Shown here one piece after another: positions 1-5,302 of a stretch of DNA of 5,302 bases (the stretch's first letter is position 1; each line of letters begins with the position of its first letter). The position numbers and the translations under genes were made by a program. The stretch covers positions 1 to 5,302 of the forward strand of contig JAVCCT010000282.1 in NCBI GenBank assembly GCA_030765325.1. The letters run 5' to 3'. The stretch comes from Candidatus Stygibacter frigidus. Lineage in GTDB: Bacteria > Cloacimonadota > Cloacimonadia > Cloacimonadales > TCS61. The notes beneath the pieces were generated by a model, which was not told where the DNA came from, did not search any database, and saw only the letters and a list, made by a program, of their open reading frames with translations.

Positions 1-23
1 TAATTTTGTTGTGCATCTGTCGT

Positions 24-125
24 CACCATCCGGGAGGTCTAGCGACCATCCAGGAGGTAACTTAGCTTTGTTCAAGACCTCCCATCTGAAACCTTCTGGA
101 TGGTCGGAGACCTCCCGAATGGTTG
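24..125. repeat. Nested inverted repeat (GACCATCC-GGAGGT family)
   Basis: Two 35-base arms, 24-58 and 91-125, are near reverse complements. The inner pair, 44-58 against 91-105, matches at 14 of 15 bases. The outer pair, 24-39 against 109-124, matches at 14 of 16, with a one-base length difference between the two blocks. Each arm holds two copies of a unit of the form ACCATCC-(G/A)GGAGGT, and the 32-base loop contains a further partial copy (GACCTCCCATC at 76-86). The transcript could fold into a long hairpin. No gene overlaps it and no U-run follows, so it is not a standard terminator. It looks like a dispersed intergenic palindrome family; what it does is unknown. Confidence 0.8.
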
Positions 126-300
126 ACCTTTTTCAACATATATTATCTCCATTAGCTCCAGTTATTTAGACCTGTTAGAATTGATAAAAAACAGGGGTAT
201 GCTATGTTGCTTTGAAAATTAATTGACAATAAACAATGAAATCTGCTTTTAGAATATGCTTGATATTTGAATTATAATTATGCATAGAACCGGAGGGTAA
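126..300 (+). promoter_or_regulatory. AT-rich leader with candidate promoter for the DUF697 gene
   Basis: This spacer has no coding signal. It holds a perfect -35-like TTGACA at 223-228, but the best -10 for it, TAGAAT at 250-255, lies 21 bases away, which is long. A perfect TATAAT lies at 273-278 without a good -35 and would give a leader of only about 15 bases. The Shine-Dalgarno GGAGGG at 292-297 sits 3 bases from the ATG at 301. The promoter is therefore plausible, but which elements are used is unsettled. Confidence 0.35.
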
Positions 301-1380
301 ATGTTAAAAAGCTTAAAGCGAATACTGATTTCTATAATTATCGGTCTTTCAATATTTTTTGTACTGGTTTTGATCAATCAGGTAAATCAGTTTGCTGTAA
401 GTGCAGAAAATGTGGTTACAGGTGGGGGAGTGATTGCCTGGCTTTTATTTTTTGTAATAATGATATTAATCATATATCCCATATTGCAGTTAATATTTTT
501 ACCCAAGCCATTAAAACGTCCCCAGAAGAAAGTTATGAGCCTTGAATCTGATATTGATACAGCACTGGTTGATGCGGCTCAAAGTAAAGTAGAGATCAAA
601 TTTTACAGTAATTATAAGAAGCGGATCATTAAGAATTTCCGACGCTATACAAAGCATTTTGATATTGATCTGGGTCTAAAGAATGAATTAATGAATGCGG
701 AAGAGGTGCCGGAGATACAGGGAGTTTTGCAGAATATCGAGCGGGTGATTGATAAAGTTGCCAATAGCCGGATAAAGAAATATGCTAATGAAGTATTCAT
801 TTTCACGGCGATTTCACAAAACTCTGGCTTGGATGCCATACTGCTGCTGAAAATACAAATCCAGATGATCTGGGAGATAGCGCATCTTTATAATCAAAAG
901 CCGCACTGGAAAGAAATGCTGGAAATATATCTGAACGTGTTTGCCAGCGGTTTGATGGCTATAGGTATCTCAGATATACCAGTGGACGAACTGGTGAAGA
1001 AGATTTCAGCTAAATCATTTGAACAGAGTATTTTTGCTAAAATCCCCGGAGTTGATATTGCCTCCTCTATAACGTCTTTTCTGGCAGACAGCCTTTTTGA
1101 GGGGATGCTGAACGGGTTATTGACTCTGAGGGTGGGGTATATTGCTCTGGATTACTGTAAATATTCTGAAAAATTTGATAAAACAAAAACAGTAAAGAGT
1201 GCCTCGCAAAAAGCAGTAAGTCAGATCAGGACTCTGGCAATTGAGGAATCTGCTATTTATAAGAAATTATTTATAAAAGCAGCTATAAAGCAGAAGAAAG
1301 AAAATAAACTGGCGAAATATAAATTCAATATCGGTAAAAGGCATAAGAAGACAGAACATGCTTTGGAAGATGTAGATTAA
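301..1380 (+). CDS. DUF697 (YcjF-like) domain membrane protein
   Basis: This 359-residue protein has two hydrophobic segments near its N-terminus (about residues 8-26 and 43-68), followed by a long mostly helical cytoplasmic part. Residues 165-290 carry the DUF697 pattern known from E. coli YcjF and from C-terminal domains of some GTPases. Signs of this are FTAISQNSGLDAILLLKIQI, then IWEIAHLYNQKP (191-201), and an end signature LLTLRVGYIALDYCKY (273-288), which resembles the ARLG..AIE.CRP end of YcjF. The last 60 residues are Lys-rich. The family is inner-membrane and of unsettled function, often paired with or fused to dynamin/Era-like GTPases; no GTPase motif is present here. The start at 301 is supported by the GGAGGG just upstream and by the membrane segment beginning at residue 8. 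The gene appears to stand alone. The family call is firm; the role is unknown. Confidence 0.87.
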   Translation: MLKSLKRILISIIIGLSIFFVLVLINQVNQFAVSAENVVTGGGVIAWLLFFVIMILIIYPILQLIFLPKPLKRPQKKVMSLESDIDTALVDAAQSKVEIKFYSNYKKRIIKNFRRYTKHFDIDLGLKNELMNAEEVPEIQGVLQNIERVIDKVANSRIKKYANEVFIFTAISQNSGLDAILLLKIQIQMIWEIAHLYNQKPHWKEMLEIYLNVFASGLMAIGISDIPVDELVKKISAKSFEQSIFAKIPGVDIASSITSFLADSLFEGMLNGLLTLRVGYIALDYCKYSEKFDKTKTVKSASQKAVSQIRTLAIEESAIYKKLFIKAAIKQKKENKLAKYKFNIGKRHKKTEHALEDVD

Positions 1381-1388
1381 TATTTTTT

Positions 1389-1419
1389 TTGACTAGCAAA
1401 TCTCTGAAAGTTTTGTAAA
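1389..1419 (+). promoter_or_regulatory. Weak candidate promoter upstream of the GTGGAC array
   Basis: TTGACT (1389-1394) is followed by AAAG and then TGTAAA at 1414-1419, a spacing of 19. The layout resembles TTGACA...AAAGTTGTAAG at 3230-3257 and, more loosely, the minus-strand TTGACA...AAAGTATTTAT at 3091-3061. If used, the transcript would carry the array hairpin in a leader of about 170 bases ahead of the four-helix-bundle gene. The match to a standard -10 is only 4 of 6. Confidence 0.25.
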
Positions 1420-1430
1420 GAAGTTTTCGC

Positions 1431-1536
1431 AAAAAAAAACTGTGGACGCAGTGGACAAGGTGGACTTTGTGGACAAAGCTACAAACCGCACCTCGTCCAC
1501 GATGTCCACTCCGTCCACCTCGTCCACAAAAAAAAC
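1431..1536. repeat. Inverted GTGGAC/GTCCAC array, 9-base period, flanked by A-runs
   Basis: Four GTGGAC hexamers start at 1442, 1451, 1460 and 1469. After a 20-base loop, four GTCCAC hexamers start at 1495, 1504, 1513 and 1522. Each hexamer is separated by a variable triplet, giving a strict 9-base period. The hexamers pair perfectly across the dyad while the triplets mostly do not, so the hexamer is the conserved element. The hairpin is bordered by nine A (1431-1439) and eight A (1528-1535), each followed by C, which makes a short direct repeat. Read on the minus strand, the stem is followed by a run of nine T, so it could act as a terminator in that direction. It lies between the DUF697 gene and the four-helix-bundle gene. 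Confidence 0.9.
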
Positions 1537-1599
1537 ATTTGACACCCATTCCCCAAAAATCCCCAATCAGCCCATCCTAAAAAAAAGCGAGGAAGAATA

Positions 1600-2196
1600 A
1601 TGCCAGACTTGATTCCCAAACACGGAGGTTACCGCAATACGCTCAGCTATAAATTATCAGAACTGATATACGATATTACAGTAAGATTCTGTGCTCGCTA
1701 TATAGACAAATTCAGCAGAACAACAGATCAGATGGTTCAAGCAGCGAGAAGTGGAAAACAAAATATAGCCGAAGGTTCGCTCGCATCAGCAACTTCCAAG
1801 AAAACCGAACTAAAACTCACCCAGGTCGCCCGTGCCAGCCTGGAAGAACTAAAATTAGATTATGAAGATTTCCTCAGGCAAAAAGGCTTAACCCTGTGGC
1901 ATCACGATAATCCCTTAAGACAAAGCCTGATAGACGCTCGCTGCCAAACAGCCGATGAAGTAGCAGCCTGGATAAAAGTAACCTGCCAGGCACAAAATCC
2001 CCAAGGCACAAAGTCCTCAAACCAATATCCTGAATTCTCAGCCAATGCAGCCCAGGTACTCATCACAGTAGCCTGCTCACTTCTCGATCACCAGGTTGCC
2101 ACCCAAGCTAAAGATTTCGAAAATCAAGGCGGTTTCACAGAAAGACTCTACAAAATAAGAACCCAAAAAAGAGAAGAAGAAAGAAAAAACAAGTAG
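1600..2196 (+). CDS. Four helix bundle suffix domain-containing protein
   Basis: This 198-residue protein belongs to the S23/IVP-like four-helix-bundle superfamily with a C-terminal 'suffix' domain. Residues 8-95 hold the bundle: HGGYRNTLSYKLSELIYD, then DQMVQAARSGKQNIAEGS (43-60), SKKTELKLTQVARASLEEL (66-84) and LDYEDFLRQKGL (86-97). The suffix ends with the hallmark GGFTERLYKIR (177-187) and a charged Arg/Lys/Glu tail. The family's function is not established. Relatives include proteins encoded in 23S rRNA intervening sequences and the Avd subunit of diversity-generating retroelements, but no reverse transcriptase or variable repeat is visible here. The ATG is preceded by GAGGA (1589-1593) at 6 bases. 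GTCCAC arrays flank the gene on both sides, and the downstream one begins at the stop codon, which suggests the gene and arrays travel or evolve together. The family call is very secure. Confidence 0.95.
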   Translation: MPDLIPKHGGYRNTLSYKLSELIYDITVRFCARYIDKFSRTTDQMVQAARSGKQNIAEGSLASATSKKTELKLTQVARASLEELKLDYEDFLRQKGLTLWHHDNPLRQSLIDARCQTADEVAAWIKVTCQAQNPQGTKSSNQYPEFSANAAQVLITVACSLLDHQVATQAKDFENQGGFTERLYKIRTQKREEERKNK

Positions 2197-2238
2197 TCCC
2201 ACCTCGTTCACTACGTCCAAAAAGTCCACTTCGTTCAC
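2196..2238. repeat. Degenerate GTCCAC array, 9-base period, downstream copy
   Basis: GTTCAC (2206), GTCCAA (2215), GTCCAC (2224) and GTTCAC (2233) lie exactly 9 bases apart. A GTCCCAC with one inserted base (2196-2202) starts at the last base of the stop codon of the preceding gene. It is the same unit and orientation as the right arm of the array at 1495-1527, but more mutated and without a facing GTGGAC arm. It separates the four-helix-bundle gene from the end of the antiporter remnant by fewer than 50 bases. Confidence 0.8.
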
Positions 2239-2246
2239 AATGAATT

Positions 2247-2736
2247 TTATTCTCCGGCCAATCCCATTACCTGAGGAAACATAGTAATCTTAAACAGATC
2301 CGATTCTAAAATGATCAGCCAGTTCTTTTGCACTGCTGATACCTGCTAATTCACCTTTTTCATCAAGCTGATGTATTTGCTGAGCGATTGCTGACAAGGT
2401 GCGCAGGTGCTCTTCATGAAGACTGGCTCCAGAACCGAGTAAGATCAAAAAGGTCATTAACCCAAAACTGACACTGCGCTTATAGCTGCTCATAAAACGA
2501 TGAAGATCTAATTCCAAGCCTGCCAGAAACATGATATAGATCAAACCTACTGAACCAAACAATGTAACCACAGCATGACGCTCCAATACATTCAAACCAT
2601 TAGGTCCCATTATTGCCCCGAAAATCAGCAGAACAATAAGATCAGGTATTCGTAACTTCTTTGAGATCACGGGGGTTGCCAGTATTCCAAGTACGAGCAC
2701 AGCAAAATAAAGAATCGGGTCAGTTAATGGAAACAT
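2247..2736 (-). pseudogene. Cation:proton antiporter-PTS EIIA fusion, internal deletion and frameshift
   Basis: The open frame (2290-2736, 148 residues) begins as a CPA2-type cation:proton antiporter. It has transmembrane helices near residues 7-23, 32-50 and 60-76, the segment LRIPDLIVLLIFGAIMGPNGL (28-48) and the family motif FLAGLELD (70-77). At about residue 98, within the fourth helix, the protein changes abruptly to HLRTLSAIAQQIHQ (110-123) and SSAKELADHF. That is the C-terminal end of a PTS EIIA type-2 domain, a domain known fused behind some antiporters. The ion-translocation core and most of EIIA are absent, so an internal deletion of several hundred codons is inferred. Removing one base from the TTTT run (plus-strand AAAA 2308-2311) would extend the frame to a stop at 2247-2249, giving the plausible tail SDLFKITMFPQVMGLAGE. 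A good AGGAG (2746-2750) still precedes the ATG. Transport activity is very unlikely. Confidence 0.82.
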
Positions 2737-2745
2737 CTATTATCT

Positions 2746-2805
2746 CTCCTGCATATATATCTTATTATCAATAACTAAATGATCAGATTTGGAAAGTGCT
2801 GTCAA
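2746..2805 (-). promoter_or_regulatory. Relic upstream region of the antiporter: RBS and -35-like box
   Basis: On the minus strand, TTGACA (2805-2800) lies about 64 bases before the ATG, and AGGAG (2750-2746) lies 9 bases before it. No convincing -10 hexamer is seen at 16-18 bases from the TTGACA. The segment also separates the antiporter remnant from the tag fragment upstream. Translation signals look intact even though the gene is broken. Confidence 0.3.
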
Positions 2806-2817
2806 CTTAATTCCTTT

Positions 2818-3012
2818 TCACACGTCCTTTTTCCAATCTATCCAGATAATCTCCTGGCACTCACTCCACCTCTCGCACGAGATCAGATGATCATTCTCCA
2901 GTCCCGTAGCCTGCAAATGCGAATAGATAATGGTACTTCCCAAAAACTTAAACCCTTGCTTTTTAAGGTCTTTACTGATCTTGTCTAATAACTCAGTGTG
3001 AGCATAGAACAC
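2818..3012 (-). pseudogene. tag: C-terminal fragment of DNA-3-methyladenine glycosylase I
   Basis: The 64-residue frame matches the end of Tag, the base-excision-repair glycosylase that removes 3-methyladenine. Visible are TELLDKISKDLKKQGFKFLG (6-25), STIIYSHLQATGLENDHLISC (26-46) and a divergent tail. HLISC (42-46) fits the His-x3-Cys pair that binds zinc at the C-terminus of the family. Tag is normally about 185-190 residues. The N-terminal two thirds, with the other zinc ligands and the substrate-pocket Tyr, Glu and Trp, are missing, so the fragment cannot be a working enzyme. The only start is a GTG at 3010-3012 directly after an in-frame TAA, and it has no Shine-Dalgarno; the codon is probably accidental. 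No other part of tag is recognised upstream, which points to a deletion or rearrangement near 3005-3015. It is on the same strand as the antiporter remnant, 81 bases away. Confidence 0.85.
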
Positions 3013-3060
3013 TTATGTGCTGATATTACAAGTTGAATTCCTTCATGCTTTCACGCTCTC

Positions 3061-3091
3061 ATAAATACTTTGGCAAGGAAAAATCTGTCAA
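3061..3091 (-). promoter_or_regulatory. Minus-strand promoter-like site upstream of the tag remnant
   Basis: Read on the minus strand, a perfect TTGACA (3091-3086) is followed 18 bases later by TATTTAT (3067-3061), just after an AAAG. Transcription would run into the tag fragment. Either it is a relic of the promoter of whatever gene stood there before the rearrangement, or it is fortuitous in AT-rich DNA. Confidence 0.3.
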
Positions 3092-3229
3092 TAGTTTTTC
3101 ACCTTTTTTACTGGTATCCCCCCGGGAGACTGAACAATTATTATGATTTATTCATTCCTTTCAGGGAAAAATCAATAACAAAGATTGAACAGTCTCTGAA
3201 TATAATTTATTAATATCTTAATTTATTTC

Positions 3230-3257
3230 TTGACACATAAATTATCAAAGTTGTAAG
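3230..3257 (+). promoter_or_regulatory. Candidate promoter of the small ORF and secreted-protein gene
   Basis: TTGACA (3230-3235) is followed after 16 bases by TGTAAG (3252-3257), a 4-of-6 match to the -10 consensus. It lies about 120 bases before the strong Shine-Dalgarno at 3361 and is the best candidate in the spacer for driving the plus-strand genes. The arrangement resembles TTGACT...TGTAAA at 1389-1419. Confidence 0.35.
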
Positions 3258-3360
3258 TGACACTGAGTTTTAAAAAATAAAGTCTAATAAAAATTAATGG
3301 TGAGGTATAGTGATAAAAGCTTTTGATTTTTAAGGGTCAAAGAGAAAACAGACGAAGAAC

Positions 3361-3370
3361 AAAGGAGGGA
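3361..3370 (+). promoter_or_regulatory. Strong Shine-Dalgarno ahead of a small ORF
   Basis: AAAGGAGGGA is the strongest ribosome-binding sequence in the window, yet it stands over 110 bases before the start of the secreted-protein gene. It suits either the ATG at 3380 (11 bases from AGGAGG) or a TTG at 3376 (7 bases). The ATG frame runs into the next gene, whereas the TTG frame stops after 8 codons, so the ATG is preferred. Confidence 0.6.
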
Positions 3371-3379
3371 ATATTTTGA

Positions 3380-3490
3380 ATGGATATCTTCACGATATTT
3401 AAATATTTTATTTATTTAAAAAAAGGCAAGGGGTTTAAAATGAGTAAGTTAAAAAGGAATTATGAAAGAAATTCAAGGAGAAAGAAATGA
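3380..3490 (+). CDS. Possible 36-residue basic small ORF overlapping the next start
   Basis: I do not recognise this peptide. It begins MDIFTIFKYFIYLKKGKG and ends in a strongly basic tail, RNYERNSRRKK. It has a short hydrophobic aromatic N-terminal stretch (residues 3-13) followed by about 15 Lys/Arg residues. Support comes from the AGGAGG 11 bases upstream and from its TGA overlapping the next gene's ATG as ATGA (3487-3490), a classic translational-coupling arrangement. It could be a leader peptide that sets translation of the secreted protein, a real small protein, or chance in AT-rich DNA. A second ATG at 3440 in the same frame would give only 16 residues. The lack of homology and the biased composition keep confidence low. 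Confidence 0.42.
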   Translation: MDIFTIFKYFIYLKKGKGFKMSKLKRNYERNSRRKK

Positions 3491-5302
3491 ATTGTAGAAA
3501 AATGTTCTTAATTGTGGCAGTATTATTTTTATTTTATAATATTGCTTTCGCGGGAGTCACCATTGACGGAAAAATCACATTAGATGGCGGTCTTGGTGAT
3601 GAAACACAGGCAAAGGTTACTTTACAGTTTGAACGGTGGTCAAACGATATGGTTGTATCTGTATCTGATTCGACTGGCTATCCAAATGAAAACGGTGATT
3701 ATGAGTTTGTAATAGAATATGTACTTACCGACTCTATTAAAATTGTGTATATACAGACGACTGATCTTTTCAGTTATGATGATTCAACTTATGTTTATCA
3801 AAATGCACCTTGGTTGAAAGACGGTGGCGCAGAAACAGTTGATTTTGAGTTAGTATATGTACCTTATCAGGTAGATATCACCGGCATTTCCACCTTCAGC
3901 ATTAATTATCTACAAAATAATAATCACTTGCATGGAGACAGTCTTGATATTGAATGTCGTACTGTAGGATATTCACTAATAGGAGGATTCAGATATTATT
4001 CATCTATAGATACTACAAACTGGGAATTAATTGGTGAGAATATATTGCCTGATAACGGATGGGAATTCGCAGACACTTTCGAGGGATGGGATGTTAATGT
4101 AATTGATGAAGGAGTTATATATATTGGTGTAGTTCCAACCCTTAACGATCCATTAAATAATGAATTTCCTACAAATTGGTTAGAGGTGTATATTGATCAT
4201 ACTGTTGGAATGACGGATGATAATGTAACTAATGATATTGAACCGATAATGGAAGGAACGCAAACTATCTTATTTGAGATAGAGGATATCGATGATATTT
4301 TTTCTAGTGAATTTGGCTGTTACTGGTTAAATGAAGATGGAGAACAGGATAGTTCTTTTGCAAACTTTAACTTTGGTGCAGCTTTAGATTACTATACCCT
4401 TACCCTTAATGCTGTTCCCGATGGCTTATATGATTTTCATATATATGCAATAGACAACTCTATTCCAGTTAAGAATGAACAAGATTTTATTGTTAAACAA
4501 GGAATTTATGTTGATAATGATCCTCCAGACGTAGTAGATTTCACAATTTCAGAAAATGATTTGGTGAACAATATTCCAATACTTCCTGCTAATACTTATA
4601 CATTTAATTTTAATGGTAATGATGAAGGAACAGGATTTGCTTCTGTAAAAGTCGAAATGCGTTTTGACGATCCAACCGGTAATATAATACCCAATGATGG
4701 AATAATATGGGATAATCAATATGTTATTGGCACAGCTAATGATCTACCGCTGGAACGAACTATTGATATGTCGGAATTTCCTTTAGGTGATTATGAAATT
4801 GAGATAACTCTTACTGATCATAGTGATGATGAAAATGATTTAAACCATCCAGAAACGGAGATGTTTTCTTTCGAATTAAAATCCGCTAATATCATTGCTA
4901 CACCTTACATCGCAGCCATAGATGAATGTGATGTCAGTGAATGTGATATAGACATTTATGCGATAACACAAGAGTGTGATGTGAATCAGGAACCAACCCA
5001 ACTTGTAAGATTTGAAAGACTGGATGGCGATGAATGGACAGATATTGGTAATGCTACTCCAGATTTAGCAAGTACTGCCGATGTTACATTATGGAAACTT
5101 TCATTTAATTATGATGAATACTATGGTGAAATTGCTGATCATAATATCAGAGCAGTGAGTTACAGCATGATAAGCGGAAATATTTATGAAAAATATAGTC
5201 CCAGTATTATTCCTCAAGACGTTTCCACTCCTCTGCCTATGACTGCCGATTCTGATGCCAGGATCGTGGCAAACAATGTAGCTCTAAGTACTAAGTCAAT
5301 AA
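3487..5302 (+). CDS. Large secreted multi-domain Ig-like/beta-sandwich protein, 3' end missing
   Basis: The frame is open from the ATG at 3487 to the window edge, giving 605 visible residues and no stop. The N-terminus is a clear Sec signal peptide: NCRK, a hydrophobic core FLIVAVLFLFYNI, and a cleavage site after AFA (residue 22). The mature part is strongly acidic and beta-rich. Residues 23-125 start with VTIDGKITLDGG and resemble the carboxypeptidase-regulatory-like fold (GKxTLDG...AKVTLQF, GDYEF). About four Ig/FnIII-like modules follow, near 127-243, 248-345, 346-468 (opening DNDPPDVVDFTI) and 470-575. Residues 480-499 hold three ECD(V/I) motifs. No catalytic motif is seen, so a surface or adhesive role is inferred. 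A C-terminal sorting domain of the type IX kind would be expected in such lineages but would lie outside the window. AGGAG (3476-3480) sits 6 bases before the ATG, and the start overlaps the small ORF's stop. Confidence 0.88.
   Translation, partial: MNCRKMFLIVAVLFLFYNIAFAGVTIDGKITLDGGLGDETQAKVTLQFERWSNDMVVSVSDSTGYPNENGDYEFVIEYVLTDSIKIVYIQTTDLFSYDDSTYVYQNAPWLKDGGAETVDFELVYVPYQVDITGISTFSINYLQNNNHLHGDSLDIECRTVGYSLIGGFRYYSSIDTTNWELIGENILPDNGWEFADTFEGWDVNVIDEGVIYIGVVPTLNDPLNNEFPTNWLEVYIDHTVGMTDDNVTNDIEPIMEGTQTILFEIEDIDDIFSSEFGCYWLNEDGEQDSSFANFNFGAALDYYTLTLNAVPDGLYDFHIYAIDNSIPVKNEQDFIVKQGIYVDNDPPDVVDFTISENDLVNNIPILPANTYTFNFNGNDEGTGFASVKVEMRFDDPTGNIIPNDGIIWDNQYVIGTANDLPLERTIDMSEFPLGDYEIEITLTDHSDDENDLNHPETEMFSFELKSANIIATPYIAAIDECDVSECDIDIYAITQECDVNQEPTQLVRFERLDGDEWTDIGNATPDLASTADVTLWKLSFNYDEYYGEIADHNIRAVSYSMISGNIYEKYSPSIIPQDVSTPLPMTADSDARIVANNVALSTKSI

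Larger units (their letters stand above)
3013..3360. other. Noncoding AT-rich spacer between tag remnant and secreted-protein operon
   Basis: I see no supportable gene here. Contents in order: short broken minus-strand frames next to the tag truncation point; a minus-strand TTGACA box (3091-3086); a GC island CCCCCCGGGAG (3118-3128); a weak dyad GAGACTG (3126-3132) with CAGTCTC (3190-3196); an isolated TATAAT (3201-3206); and the plus-strand TTGACA at 3230. A long 5' leader for the downstream genes is likely to start in the right half. Confidence 0.6.

Noticed and set aside
645..839. Minus-strand open frame of 64 codons
   Set aside because: It lies wholly inside the DUF697 gene in the antisense direction and shows no recognisable domain; it is a shadow frame.
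1380..1390. Rho-independent terminator after the DUF697 gene (run of eight T)
   Set aside because: No GC-rich stem precedes the T-run, so intrinsic termination is not supported.
1441..1528. CRISPR array
   Set aside because: The repeats are 6 bases with 3-base spacers and are inverted across a loop. This does not fit CRISPR repeat and spacer lengths, and no cas gene is present.
1325..1549. Minus-strand open frame of 74 codons reading through the GTGGAC array
   Set aside because: Its sequence is mostly translation of the 9-base repeat (Val-His-x pattern) and it overlaps the end of the DUF697 gene.
1600..2196. Avd component of a diversity-generating retroelement
   Set aside because: The fold family is shared, but the protein has the suffix architecture, and no reverse transcriptase, template repeat or variable repeat lies in the window.
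2779..2988. Plus-strand open frame of 69 codons
   Set aside because: It is antisense to the recognised tag fragment and has no family similarity or good ribosome-binding site.
3126..3196. Hairpin between GAGACTG and CAGTCTC
   Set aside because: Only seven bases pair cleanly over a 57-base loop, and the inner sequences pair poorly. This is within chance for AT-rich DNA.
3376..3402. TTG-initiated 8-codon ORF after the strong Shine-Dalgarno
   Set aside because: The spacing is good, but the overlapping ATG frame at 3380 is longer and couples to the next gene; an 8-codon product has no other support.

Overview
The window is an AT-rich bacterial stretch with one intact membrane protein gene, one intact four-helix-bundle gene, two broken genes on the minus strand, and the 5' part of a large secreted protein gene that runs off the right end. 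Three things suggest a Candidatus Cloacimonadota-like or related Bacteroidota-type anaerobe. These are the 'four helix bundle suffix' protein, the intergenic GTCCAC arrays with a 9-base period, and the large acidic secreted beta-rich protein. This assignment is an inference from family habits; no rRNA or other phylogenetic marker is present.

Left part (1-1380): a nested inverted repeat built on a GACCATCC-GGAGGT-type unit (24-125) comes first. A short AT-rich leader follows, then a 359-residue DUF697/YcjF-like membrane protein with two N-terminal transmembrane helices.

Centre (1381-2246): a four-helix-bundle (S23/IVP-like) gene is bracketed by arrays of GTCCAC hexamers spaced every 9 bases. 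The upstream array is a hairpin: four GTGGAC units face four GTCCAC units, flanked on both sides by A-runs. The downstream array begins at the gene's stop codon and is more degenerate. Gene plus arrays look like one unit that may move or spread as a cassette.

Right centre (2247-3012, minus strand): there are two gene remnants. The first keeps the N-terminal transmembrane helices of a CPA2-type cation:proton antiporter, joined directly to the C-terminal end of a PTS EIIA-like domain. It therefore appears to be an internally deleted antiporter-EIIA fusion, and it also seems to carry a one-base frameshift near its end. The second is the C-terminal third of DNA-3-methyladenine glycosylase I (tag), cut off from its catalytic half. 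Together they mark an eroding segment beside the cassette.

Right part (3013-5302): a roughly 370-base AT-rich spacer holds promoter-like TTGACA sites on both strands. It is followed by a possible 36-codon basic small ORF with a strong Shine-Dalgarno, whose stop overlaps the next start as ATGA. That next gene encodes a secreted, acidic, multi-domain beta-sandwich protein with a clear signal peptide; 605 codons are visible and the 3' end is missing. No clear multi-gene pathway is visible. The genes appear to be independent units separated by repeats.
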